Shown here one piece after another: positions 37,847 to 49,181 of a stretch of 64,000 nt of DNA (position 1 is its first letter; each line of letters begins with the position of its first letter). The notes under the pieces are model-generated. The model ran no database searches, was not told the origin of the DNA, and was given only the letters and a program-made list of their open reading frames with translations. This DNA is from Coniferiporia sulphurascens (lineage: Eukaryota; Basidiomycota; Agaricomycetes; Hymenochaetales; Hymenochaetaceae): NCBI GenBank assembly GCA_002794785.1, contig NBBA01000018.1, forward strand, positions 558,001 through 622,000, in the 5' to 3' direction. The translations under genes were made by a program, and so were the position numbers.

Positions 37847-38615
37847 ATGCAAACACGTCATATTCCCTATCCTCAGCCTGTGTTATTCCTGGACAGGAGG
37901 ACAGTGGTAGTCAAGGATGGCAACGTGTATGTTGCCTACAATGCTGTCCATGCCCTGGATGCCCCCTCAAATGGAAGTGAAGACTTCTTGAACATGAACA
38001 AATTTCCAGAGACATCCAGGGTGTCGAACAAATTCCCCTTCATGGGCTGGGCCCCTTCTGATCCATTATTTGAGGGCCCCATTCTGGGTAGATTAAAGAC
38101 TACCATGGGACTGTTCCCCTTTGAGAGGGAAGGGAATTTTGTTTTCCTGGCACAAGACATGCAACAGCACTGGAGGATGCTGGAGGAAGGACTCAAGGCC
38201 CTTATTCCTTTACTAAACAGTTGTCTACCTAGCAATCTGAATGTTTGTCCCCTGGAGTGGCAGATGCCAAAGCGCCCAGCAGAGTATGGCTACAGCGTTA
38301 AACATGCGTCACTGGGGAGTGCACGGTGGGCCGCAAAGCGCTCCAGAAACGCCTTTGTGCCCCTCATGGTGGAGGTCACAGGTCTCATCATGCTGAATAG
38401 GATGCATGCTCTCAACAATAATTGGCATGAAGACCAATGGGCCTGGCGTTTGCAGGATTTGGGAAAAGTGCATGCGGCCTGGCTGCAAGATGTCATAGCA
38501 AGTCAAATCGGTAAACGACAGACCCGGAGGGTAGGAGTCATTGTCAGCCTCGACACGTGCAAATTCTTGGAGAAGATATGGAGTTATATACAGATGGGAT
38601 TGCCTGTATGGTTCA

Positions 38616-39175
38616 TGTTACAATTTTCCTTTACTTTCTCCCTTATTGTGCTGACTCACTTCCCCTTCATCATCATCAGTCAGTGCAACTCCCCCATTCC
38701 TCTGTCTTACTCATCCTTATTCGCCTTGCACCATAAGACGCCATGATGATGCCTTATTGCGCCATCATGATGTGCTCTGCTTACTGATCACCGTACTTGT
38801 ATTACCAAGGCATTCTTTGAGTTTCCATGACCTTCCATAGTCTGGTAAACACACCTAACCAAGTTGCTACAGTAGCAAACACATAGAGTAGCATATAAGC
38901 ATGTAACTTCAGTAGCACAAGCCCTAAGCTTGTGCTCTTTGTTCATACAAGCCCATTATCTGCTACCACCAGTCTACTGTGTGCCTACTGGCCATTAGTC
39001 GCTTCGTTGTAACCCGACTATGCTAAGAAGCTTACCGCGTCCACATCGTCGATCAGGAAGCCCCACCGATGATCATCTTTGACTTACGACATCTAGGAAG
39101 CCCCATTGCCATACTACCAGCCCCGACGATCAGGAAGCCCCAACGTTGATCATCGTGTAACCATTGAGCTTAACA
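38616..39175 (-). mobile_element. 560-bp solo LTR, family X (copy 1)
   Basis: Plus-strand ends TGTTACAATTTTCC and GAGCTTAACA, exact GTTCA target duplication (38611-38615, 39176-39180). Homologous to the 558-bp copy inside the Copia 5' LTR, in opposite orientation. Contains spaced GGAAGCCCC motifs. No internal region remains. Confidence 0.85.
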
Positions 39176-39407
39176 GTTCATATGGGACATAAAAAACCTG
39201 GAGTACATGTGCAAACATGAATGGGCGGATATTGTGAGACCCACCAATGCGGAACTCATGCAACTGAAGGACACTGTGCACAGAAAGGAGCCAGACTCAA
39301 CAGTGGCAGAAACGTTGAGTCTGGTCCCCTTTGCAAACAGTGGGCAGAAAGTGTTAGTAAATTGATGAAAATTGTGATCGCCAGATCAATGGATTAGCAA
39401 GATCAAC

Positions 39408-40365
39408 ATGGCAAGACCTGTAACTTTAATCGATACCAGGAATCTATGCCAACACTGTAAAGATGCAGATCAAGTAGCATGGAAAGTGTTTAACATTGCA
39501 TGTGCAACAGTAGGACAGAATGCAGGATACAACAACTGTCAAATTACATTCAATCATACTACAAGGGAACAACAAGTGGCAGAAAGGCTAGAAGTAATAA
39601 TTGAACATAGAGCGACTATGTTCTCATATCAATTGAATAGATATGTAATCAGCGCTTACACAAGAACCAAGATTTATAATCAGCCACATAATGAATTATG
39701 TTATCAAAGGGTGGTTATTACATCAACCGATTATGCGGAAGCGGCACACCAAATAGTTCACACTATCAATAAACAATTACAAGAACAACTATTCACATAC
39801 AAATGTAAGCCCAGGGCTTACTACTCCAATGCCTACACGTTGGAGACCACCGGGTCCGGACGTCACCTGACACGCCGGGTTGTCAGTCACATGACGCACC
39901 GGACTGTCACCTGATGCGCCGGACTGATGGTCACATGATTGTATTTCCTCCAGACTGTACAGATCTATGCTTACATAATTCCCTCGCTATTCCCATTCGC
40001 TTTCCGCGCCTTTGTTGCCTCAGTCTATCTGACAGCAACAAAGACACCTTTGTCCTTTCTGTCCTAGGCTGAACTTTAGTGTTGCCAACTCCTGGTTGGC
40101 TTCCAACAAAGCCAACTTCATAGCCAAAGGACACACAACAGTAGATCGAAAGGAACCAAACCAAAGACAGGAGTTAGTACCAATAGATAAAGAGATTATA
40201 ATATGATGGTTCAATGATGAACCTTCATATAGAGTCACACCAGGGTACAGCAGGATAACAAATATAAATGCTATAGGACCTGAAGCACTCTTTATGCCAG
40301 TAGATGATAGAACACCAGAATGAACCCCTTTTAACGATATTATGGAAGGTATGAATCAATCTTAG
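39408..40365 (+). pseudogene. ORF carried by the 1,350-bp element (copy 2)
   Basis: Same 216-codon frame as copy 1, from MARPVTLIDTRNLCQHCK to MEGMNQS. It is broken by the nested 302-bp LTR after LFTYK and by TGA at 40204 and 40321; copy 1 has TGG and CAA there. Conservation of frame and length between copies suggests the ORF was once coding. Confidence 0.55.
39804..40105 (+). mobile_element. 302-bp solo LTR nested in the 1,350-bp element
   Basis: Ends TGTAAGCCCAGGGCTTAC and GGTTGGCTTCCA, exact ACAAA duplication (39799-39803, 40106-40110). Its first 18 bp form a GTAAGCCC/GGGCTTAC hairpin. Inside are about three diverged direct repeats built on GTCAC-TGA--CGCCGG (39863-39935). The uninterrupted site exists in copy 1, which proves the insertion. 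Confidence 0.85.
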
Positions 40366-42718
40366 TCTACAGTAATAAGTAACAAGCCACAACAAGATAA
40401 GATTAAGAAGGCTAGCATAATCACTGAGCCACACAAGTATATCTAAGCGATTGGCTAAGAATAGCCGATGGAAGCATGGCGCTCAATTAGAAGATGCAAT
40501 TGATGGGAGCCAAGTATAGCACATCGCACAGCAGAACCGATTAGGAAATAAGGAGAAGCATCATAGGTATAGTAGTATCCAAGAATGGTTAACTTAGGTA
40601 TTGCACTATATGACTTGATGGAAACTCAGGGAAGGTTCTGGCATAAGATAAAGATAGCATGGTAGGCTGTAGAACGTACTGGAATATGTAACTGACTCAT
40701 AAGAAGCTAAGAATAGTAAATAGCATGTACAGGATTGTACTGGAACCCTCTTATGACTTATAAATCAAGAGTAGTATGTTGTAGTAGCTACTGGAACATA
40801 GTAAATAGACTACAACATGTAGGGTATAAAAGCCCAATGTAAAATTGCAGTAAAAAGCAGTTTAATTCATCTCTTGTCTCTTACCACCATCATCAGCTCT
40901 AACACTCTAGTGAGTGAAGGGTACCAAGCCTACCCTAAACTAACTAGTAACATTGTGTGAATCTGTTATCACTTGTTTCTAACCCTTAATCAGGGAGTGA
41001 ATCTAACAGAAAGTTGGAGAGATGTGGAAGGACTTCTTCATGAGACGGGAAACGTCAAACGCGGCATGATTGGCAAAGGAGGCACCTGAGGCCAGACAGA
41101 CGCAATTGAACTGAGAGAGGGAAGCACAGTCCATGTCCCCCCCAGGGAAAAAAGGGGCAGTGGTTTTCGTGTGGAAAGAGATACGGCCTGGTCAGCTTTT
41201 ATGATACCATTGCCCTCGCAATGACGTCGAGGATGTCTGGGAGATGTATGCAAACACACAGATGCGATTCGATTTGTTCCACAATGAGTGGGATTTGTGT
41301 GAGGCTCTGGACCCATTGGCCAAAAAAACTGACATATGGGCCAATGATGATGATGATGATGAATATGACTATAGCGCAAATACATTTGGCGGCAAAGCTG
41401 AGCCGATTTACTCACAAGAGGAGAACTCACTGCCGGCCAGCATTACGGGGCCGAACCTATTTGTCAAAGACATAAGGCAATATGCGACCATAGAGAGCAA
41501 TTTCGACAGGGTAATATTTGACAATGTTCACATGGTTGCTGTTGGACGATTTGGGCTAAGTACCCACTCATATAATGGCTCAAAGCCACCTGTAGACGCT
41601 GAAGCAACCTTGTTGTGGTCCACTGCATGTCGTCTGCTGCACTTCAGTCCTGATCAAGATGAGAATGAAAAATCAGTGGTCCTCAAAGAAGATATTGCGA
41701 AGCTTGTGCAAAGCATATGCGACAGTAGGGGAGAGATCCTAAGTATACCATTCAACTTATACGACCTCTCGCCATGGAATAAAGTATTTTTGCCAAAAAA
41801 TGCCAACCCTTCTTTCTGCGTAGATGTTATGCATCACCGTTGTTACATGAGGAATGAATGGTCGAGGCAGATTCAGCAAGAATGCTACCCTGTGTACACT
41901 TTGCAACCCACCATGGGACATGATAACAAGTCTTGGGTTCTAACAGTGACTGATGCAGTCACTGCACTTGAATGCATGCGGTCTCGTCATGATAATATTT
42001 CGAAAATATGCTGTCACTTCGTTGAGAGGGGTGCAGCGCTCCACACCGTAGTCAGCGCATGCCCCACACAGCAGACCACCGAGACTGGACGATGGGAAAA
42101 TGAGCTCGGTTGGCGACGTAGTGATAGTCATTTAGACCTGGACGATTACGCTGCCTACAAAAAAAAGTAGCAGACTTTGTGCAGAATAATCCCAGGGTAT
42201 GCGCCGCTGTAATGAAAGGGGGGATAGTGTGGCATGTGGTCGTCGAAGCAATCGGTATGGAGGCAGTGCTTGAAGCAGTCATGGCCGGACTGTCGGGCGA
42301 AGTCACCGAGCCTGTGTATGAAACGCAAGAGTCTGGGACCACTTGCGCCTGGTGGGACGACACTCTAACCGATGAGGAGGAAGATGTAATCTGTGGAGTC
42401 TACAAAATGTATACAGGTAGGTCATTGACACCATTGCATACAACTGCAACTAATAATGGACCAGGATATGGACCACAGTACCAGCATGCATCCTGGTGGC
42501 CCAAGTCAAGCATGTGGGAACACAGCTCCATGAATTGCAGCTTTTGGTCAACGTTTTGTGAGAATTGGTTCCAAATGAGGCTAAAAAGAATACAAAGTGC
42601 ACAAAAGTCTGTAAAAAATCAAACAAAGTGGAGGGCGGTCCTAACTCTTGCCAAGAAAGCTCATGCAGTTGCTGAGGGAAACAGAGAATTTGCCGAGGCG
42701 ACTCTGCTTAACACATGA

Positions 42719-43165
42719 CAGACACGCAACTGATGTGTCCAGCCTAACACTGGCGTCCTTTTTTTTTCGGGCCAACTGCAATTTTTTTGTGCAGTACATT
42801 GAGCAAAGTCATTCACTGGAGTACCAGATAAGTATAATGCAATAGTTTATTATAGCATCTGTAATTCACGGGCATGCACTGTGAAGGTGTACAAAAGCGG
42901 ATGCCGCATGCCCCAGCTGCGAGAGCATCGTGCATGACATCAACGAGGGCTGCTATCCACTGTGCCCCCACCGTCTTTTTTTCTCTACCGCCCCAGGGTA
43001 CTTTTTTACCATCCTTGTGATCGTTTCTACACCTATTGAGGCATGCTGTTGTTGGCAGAGGTCTTTACTGCACGATCGTTTGGTCTGTGACTGCCATTTG
43101 TTGCTGTTGTTGCTTTGATCTGCTGGAAACTGTGCTGTCCTTCTCTGCCGTGTTTTCGACCACAA
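42719..43165. other. Plavaka 3' region left of the Copia insertion
   Basis: Plus and minus frames are both open here and continue across the Copia joint into 49182-49369, so a fourth gene of the element may once have spanned it. I could not decide the strand or find a domain. Confidence 0.3.
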
Positions 43166-43170
43166 TCCCT

Positions 43171-43990
43171 TATTAAATAAATATAACGAACATACTAAAT
43201 ATAAAGATGGTCATATGAACATCCATCTTACTAAGTAAACAATCATGCAATGATAACGCCATACAAATAGGAGCTATGATAGTTATAGTATATGTAGTGT
43301 TAAGCTCAATGGTTACACGGTGATCGACGTCGGGGCTTCCTGATCGTCGGAACTGATGGTACAGCAACGGGGCTTCCAAGATGTCGTAAGTCGAGGGATG
43401 ATCGTCGATGGGGCTTCCTGATCAGCGATGTAGACGCGGTAGGCTTCTGGAGCGAGTTGGGTTACGACGAAGCGACTGTTGGGCCAGAGGCACACAGTAG
43501 ACTGGTGGTAGCAGATAATGGACTTGTATGAACAAAGAGCACAAGCTTAGGGCTTGTGCTACTGAAGTTACATGCTTATATGCTACTCTATGTGTTTGCT
43601 ACTGTAGCAACTTGGTTAGGTGTGTTTACCAGACTATGGAAGGTCATGGAAACTCAAGGAAGGCCTTGGTAATACAAGTATGGTGATCAGTAAGCAAAGC
43701 ACGTCATGATGGTGCAATAAGGCGTCATCATGGTGTCTTATGGTGCAAGGTGAATAAGGATGAGTAAGGCAGAGAAATGGGGGAGTTGCGCTGACTGATG
43801 ATGACGAAGGTGAAGTGAGTCAGCGCATAAGGGAGAGTAAAGGAAAATTGTAACATGTAGCTCACAGTAGATGTATATAAGGAGAGCTGGTCTCTACTAT
43901 GAAATACATTGGTTTACACTGATAACCCACCTTCGCCTCTACTTTACCACTGCACCTCATTGTCTACCACAACATGCATAGATTTTAAGA
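43171..43990 (+). repeat. Copia 5' LTR, interrupted
   Basis: 257-bp LTR split at 43297/43856 by the nested solo LTR. GATGTATATAAGGAGAG gives a TATA-like box near 43871. It ends GATTTTAAGA. Confidence 0.88.
43298..43855 (+). mobile_element. 558-bp solo LTR, family X (copy 2)
   Basis: Ends TGTTAAGCTC and AAATTGTAACA; exact TGTAG duplication (43293-43297, 43856-43860). Three GGGGCTTCC motifs (43332, 43369, 43410) recur at 37-41-bp spacing. Its empty site is the intact 3' LTR of the same Copia. Confidence 0.88.
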
Positions 43991-44059
43991 GGTTATGAGC
44001 CTTGACTCTACAACTAACGAAACAATTAACGAAATTATAAATCCTCGAATAATGAAACC

Positions 44060-47000
44060 ATGTCTGATGGACAGAAACCAAACACTTGTGAGCAAACATG
44101 TCTGCAAAAATTATCAGGATTACGAATAATTGCTAACAAACTAAAAATAACATATATGCAGTCATCAACTATCAAAGAACTCAAAGAAAAAATCCAAAAA
44201 GCCAAAGATAGCAAAAGGTTAGTTGACCTAATAGTTCAATGTAACCTTAGACAAATACCTATTAACGGAACGGAACAACAAATACAAGACAGAATCAACA
44301 GGTATGACAATTCCACTAATGATGAAAAATAAAAAATAAAAAATAAAAAATAAAAACTGACTATAAAACCGAATTAATGATTCACGCTAAAGATTTAGGA
44401 ATATCAGATCAAGGAAAATCATCTGAAATCAGATATCGAATTAGTACGTATTTGGGTATATCAGACCCAACAGAAAAAGAACAATTTAAAATTGACAATC
44501 CTTATATTAAGCCAGAAGATGATAAAAAAGAAGATGACGATAAAAAAGAAGATAATGAAGAAGAAAACACCGAAGAATCCAAAAATAACCCATCATGTGA
44601 GCCATCAGAACCTTCTGATTCTGGAGACTCAGACGCTAACGATACTGAGGAAGATGAACTGAGTATGGCAACTAAACTTGCGGAACTCCAGAAATTCTTT
44701 GACGGCATCGAGAAACTCGACAGGCACAGAAACTACAAACTCTGGAATTACAGAGTCCAAAGCACCATCAAGAGTGCAGGTTACAGTAACCTGCTCATTA
44801 ACTCCCCAGGAACTGGAGAGACTGGTATATCAAGTGCTTTATATAATGGCATTATGTGCACTATGCCCGACAAAATACTGGCTTATTATCTTAATTTCTC
44901 TAAAGATATTCCAGCACTACTCAAAGCACTTGACAGACGATATAATGTCCAGACAACAATTACAAAGGGCTTTAACGAGGCTGCCCTTTTTGATATCAGA
45001 GGTCATGTCAGCCATTTCGATGGAATGCTTGATAACCTCAGCAATAAATATGAGGAACTCATAGCCCAAGGGGTAAAAGTTTCTGAATCAACGTATATAT
45101 CAGCTATTATGTGGGCAATGCCCGAACAGTACCAATATGTGCTCACGCAGAGTGAGTTATATATTAAAACGATTAACAAAACAAATCCGGACAAAGATGA
45201 AATTGAACTAACCCCTCAATTTTTATTAACTGCATTACAAAATGCCTTCGAGGGGTGGCACAAAAATCATCAGAGAACAGGAGTGGCAGCTAACCACCTG
45301 CCCAAGGACGAGCAGAACCACCCTTATTTTAGGGGCTGCGGATGCGGTTTTAGCTGTGGAGTACAATCACGAGGTCATGGCTATAGGGGCTGTGGCGGAT
45401 ATATGCAAGGACAAGGATGAGGAGGATATTCCCCTAACCAACAATCACACACGATAAAGTGCTACAATTGTAATAAGTTAGGGCACTACAGTCGAGACTG
45501 CTGGGCACCAAAAACGGAATGGACGAAGGCAGCTCAGAAGAAAAAAGAGGACACGAACGACAACAAAGGAAAAGGGAAGGAAACAGGTGCGTCAGCGGCA
45601 CCAACAACAACTGGGGCAAGTGCGGCCCAGGCTAAACATACCACAGCAGCAGCAGCAACAAACGTCGCATCAAGCTCTCAAATCGAGTTAAGCGCCATAA
45701 TAGGCCAAGGTGAAACCGCCTTCATAACTGAAATCGACAACAACAACTTTGACATGGGAGAATTCCCAATATATTCATATAACGACTTCCTTGACGCAAT
45801 AGGAAACCATGACAGTGCAATGGAAGATGTGGATGATAACAATTTAGATGTAAGCATTAACGCTATAACAACAGAAAAATTTGCTAACAATGTTTATTCT
45901 TCAATGGATATAATTGATACTGGTGCAACGATACATTTAACACCATATCTAAATTGATTACGAAATACTTACAAAACTGATGCAATTACGATAATGGCCA
46001 CCAACAAAACAACATTTATGGCAAACATAGTAGGGGATCTTAAGCTTTACATCCCCAATGGACACTCGGTAAGTGTCATAACATTATCAAATGTTTATTA
46101 CAATCCTAAAATGAATATGACATTAGTCTCTCAAGGACTTCTATGTCAAGACAGTTACAAATTTATTTATAAAGAAAATGAATGTACAATAAAGTATCCT
46201 AATGGATCTTTATGTGGAAAAATTAAAAACAGAAATGGATTGTACAGTATATTTAACAATGATGTACAAGCGGCTACGAAAAATGTAACACTATTTGAAC
46301 TTCATAAAAAACTCGGACACATAAGCTATGCTTATATTAAGAAATTACTTAAAGAAGATCAAATTACAAATAATAAAATTTCAAATTATGACGAAACTCA
46401 ATGTACAATTTGCATAGAAGCAAATATAAAAAGAATGCAAATCCCAAAATTACATGTCTCAAAGTTAGCAGAAAAATTCGGCGATCATATACACATGGAT
46501 ATATGGGGACCCGCATCCACACATGCTATTGGAGGATATAAATATCTTCTAACACTTGTAGATGACACTACAAGATGGATAAAAATGATTTTATTAAAAA
46601 CAAAAGATGAGGGTTTAAATGCTTATACGACATGGGCTACAATGCTCAATACACAACATAATATAAAAATAAAAATATTACAAAGTGATAACGATACAGT
46701 GTTTTTAAGTAAACAATTCACTGAATATTTAGAAAAACATGGAACAATACAAAAGCTGACTGTTCACAATACGCCACAACAAAATGGAGTAGCAGAATGA
46801 TCACATCAAACAATACTAAATAATACACAAGTTAACCTGCTACAAGCAAAATTACCACCCAGTTTATGGGGAGAAGCTGTAAAATACAGTACTTATGTTT
46901 ACAATAGAACGCCAAAGAGCGCTATTGATTTTAAAACACCATACTTCAAAAGATATAACGAAAATTATAACATAGACAATTTAAAAGAATTCGGCCAATA

Positions 47001-48912
47001 TTGCATAATACGACAAGAAGATGTTAACAAATTACAACCAAAAGGAATCTATGCACAATGGCTAGGATTTGACGAAGAAAGTAAAGGTCATAGAACTTAT
47101 CATGACCGAAAAATCACAGTCAAATGAAATTTACAATTTTTAGATTCTCCTCCATCTAAAATTGAAGGGGAGAATATAACAGAAAAACAAAATGAACAAA
47201 TACAAGAATTAACAAAAGAAAGACCAATAAGAACATCAAAACCAACAAAACGATCATTAGGTCTTAACTTTGACGAACAAAATACAGTCGCTTATCTTAC
47301 GGAATTTAATCAATTCAATACGGAATTAATAGGCGATCCTAATTCATACCAACAAGCGATCAATAGAATTGACGCAAATCAGTGGATCATGGCAATGAAA
47401 GAAGAAATAAAAACGTTAATTGAAAGATCTACATGGAAAATCATTGATCCACCAAAAGAAGCAAACATAATCGGAACAAGATTCGTTTACAAAACAAAAA
47501 GATTGGCAAATGGAGAAATTGAACATTACAAAGCAAGATTAGTAGTACAAGGATTTGCCCAAATGGAAGGCATAGACTACTATTCAAATGACACATTCGC
47601 TCCAGTGGCACAATTAGCCACAGTAAGAACAATATTAAGTTGGAGCACAACAAACAATTATGAAATTCATCAAATTGATATAAAATCAGCCTACTTATAT
47701 GGTGAATTAGAAAAAGACAAAAATATATATATAAAACCACCACCAGGAAATCTAATCAAAACAAAACCTGGACAAGTTTTAAAATTAAATAAAGCCTTAT
47801 ATGGATTAAAACAAGCAGGTAGATGATGGTACAAAAAATTATCAGAAATTCTAATAGGAATAGGACTAGTATGAGCAGTCCAAGACAACACAGTATTCTT
47901 TAGGAAAGTAAAAGGAAAAACAATCTTAATACTTTTCATACATGTTGACGACATAACAATATGTGGCTTAAATTTATTAATAATAAAAGCCTTTAAAGAT
48001 GAAATTGGAAAACATGTAAAATTTACAGACAGAAATGATGTACATTGGCTACTCAGTATTGAAATAGAATGAAACCGAGAAGAAAGAATAATAAAATTAA
48101 GACAAAAAAATTATATTGATACAATTATTGAAAAATACAAACTAAAAGATGCTGCAATGGTACGAATGCCAATGACACCAGGACAAGTGTTAAAATCACT
48201 TGAAAACCCAACTAATGAAGAATTAAACTTCATGAAACAAATACCATACATGAATATGGTAGGAGCATTACGATACACAGCAGATTGCATGAGACCTGAC
48301 ATATCATTCACAACGGGTCAATTTGCTAGGCATTTGAATAAACCTAGTATTGAACATTACAACACAGTAAAACATTGTTTCAAATATTTAAAAGGGACAA
48401 ACGATTATTGGTTAATACTTGGGGGAAAAGATCCAATCGAGTTAATCGGATATACCGATGCCGACGGAATGACACAAGAAGGCCATAAAGCAATATCAGG
48501 ATATATATTCCAAATAGGAAACGCAACGACATCATGGTCAAGTAAAAAACAAGAATTAGTGTCATTATCAGTATGTGAAGCTGAATTACAAGCTTTAACT
48601 CATGGAGTAAAAGAAGCTATATGGCTAAGAAGACTGGTTGAAGAGGTACTGCAGACCTTGGATACACCTACGAAAATATTATGTGACAATCAAGCAGCCA
48701 TAATGATAGTAAATTCAACAGAACAAAAATATACACAACAAACGAAACATATTGATATACGAAAAGATTTTTTAAGAGATTATATAGAAAATGAAACTAT
48801 ATCAGTTTCATATATTCCAACTGGACAGCAAAAAGCTGATATTATGACAAAAGCACTAATGATTGAATTAATCAAACATTTTACAAGTCTACTCCGCCTA
48901 GTAAAAGTTTGA
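44060..48912 (+). pseudogene. Copia gag-pol polyprotein with seven TGA codons
   Basis: A first frame (44060-44332) with a helix-rich, SAP-like N-part is separated by an AAAAAAT tandem repeat (about 44325-44356) from one continuous frame, 44377-48912, of 1,512 codons. That frame is interrupted only by TGA at 45418, 45955, 46798, 47125, 47824, 47872 and 48070. Domains in order: gag; zinc knuckle CYNCNKLGHYSRDC (45460); protease DTGA (45915); integrase HKKLGH...CTIC with D (DIWGP), D (QSDND) and E (PQQNGVAE); RT with FIHVDD in place of the usual YVDD (47938); RNase H TDAD, CEAEL, CDNQAA (48457-48690). GVAE followed by TGA occupies the site where Copia integrases have GVAER, so the stop was CGA. 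No TAA, TAG or frameshift interrupts pol. Confidence 0.88.
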
Positions 48913-48919
48913 AGGGGAG

Positions 48920-49176
48920 TATTAAATAAATATAACGAACATACTAAATATAAAGATGGTCATATGAACATCCATCTTACTAAGTAAATGATCACGCAAC
49001 GATAATGCCATACAAATAGGAGCTATGATAGTTATAGTATATGTAGCTCATGGTAGATGTATATAAGGAGAGCTGGTCTCTACCATGAAATACATCAGTT
49101 TACACTGATAACCTGCCTTCGCCTCTACTTTACCACTGCACCTCATTGTCTACCACAATGTGCATAGATTTTAAGA
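48920..49176 (+). repeat. Copia 3' LTR
   Basis: 257 bp, intact. It differs from the 5' LTR at about nine places, eight of them CG/TG/CA variants. Confidence 0.9.
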
Positions 49177-49181
49177 TCCCT

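Larger units (their letters stand above)
39352..41008 (+). mobile_element. 1,350-bp TG...CA element with internal ORF (copy 2), itself invaded
   Basis: Runs TGTTAGTAAATTG to GAATCTAACA with an exact GAAAG duplication (39347-39351, 41009-41013). Total 1,657 bp; subtracting the nested 302-bp LTR and its 5-bp duplication gives 1,350 bp, the exact length of copy 1. A TATAAAAG box lies near 40824-40831, 3' to the ORF, followed by pyrimidine-rich sequence, as expected of an LTR promoter region. It interrupts the second ORF of the Plavaka element. Confidence 0.78.
37847..42718 (+). pseudogene. Second long ORF of the Plavaka element, broken by two insertions
   Basis: Starts MQTRHIPYPQPVLFLDRRTV. The frame runs to LPVWF at 38615, is split by a 560-bp solo LTR, and resumes as IWDIKNLEYMCKHEWADIV. 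It is split again at 39352 by the 1,350-bp-type element and resumes as GEMWKDFFMRRET. Three in-frame TGAs follow (41067, 41112, 41202), then about 310 open codons from MYANTQMRFDLF including a GAT-repeat-coded DDDDD run. At 42160-42170 an A8 run shifts the frame; adding one A restores YKKKVADFVQNNPRV. It ends at 42718. Features: MGWAPSDPLFEGPILG, CPLEWQMPKRPAEYGYS and VGVIVSLDTCKF. It resembles a widespread class of agaricomycete hypothetical proteins (from memory). No catalytic motif recognised. Removing both insertions restores one frame except for the point lesions. Confidence 0.65.
43171..49176 (+). mobile_element. Ty1/Copia LTR retrotransposon
   Basis: Exact TCCCT target duplication (43166-43170, 49177-49181). 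The 3' LTR is 257 bp (48920-49176). The 5' LTR is 43171-43990 including a 558-bp nested solo LTR; without that and its 5-bp duplication it is also 257 bp. A GAAGGGGAG polypurine tract abuts the 3' LTR, and GGTTATGAGCC directly after the 5' LTR is the presumed primer site. LTR ends are TATTAAATAA...TTTTAAGA, not TG...CA. The gene order protease-integrase-RT-RNase H defines Copia. The sequence is strongly A-rich on the coding strand. Confidence 0.9.

Noticed and set aside
38616..41008. Single large insertion splitting the second ORF
   Set aside because: Coding sequence IWDIKNLEYM...SGQKV survives between 39176 and 39351, and each side has its own target duplication, so there are two separate insertions.
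44377..48912. Reassignment of TGA to Trp in the Copia element
   Set aside because: TGG is used normally at conserved Trp sites (DIWGP, SLWGE), and at least one TGA lies at a conserved Arg (GVAER), so CGA decay is the better explanation.
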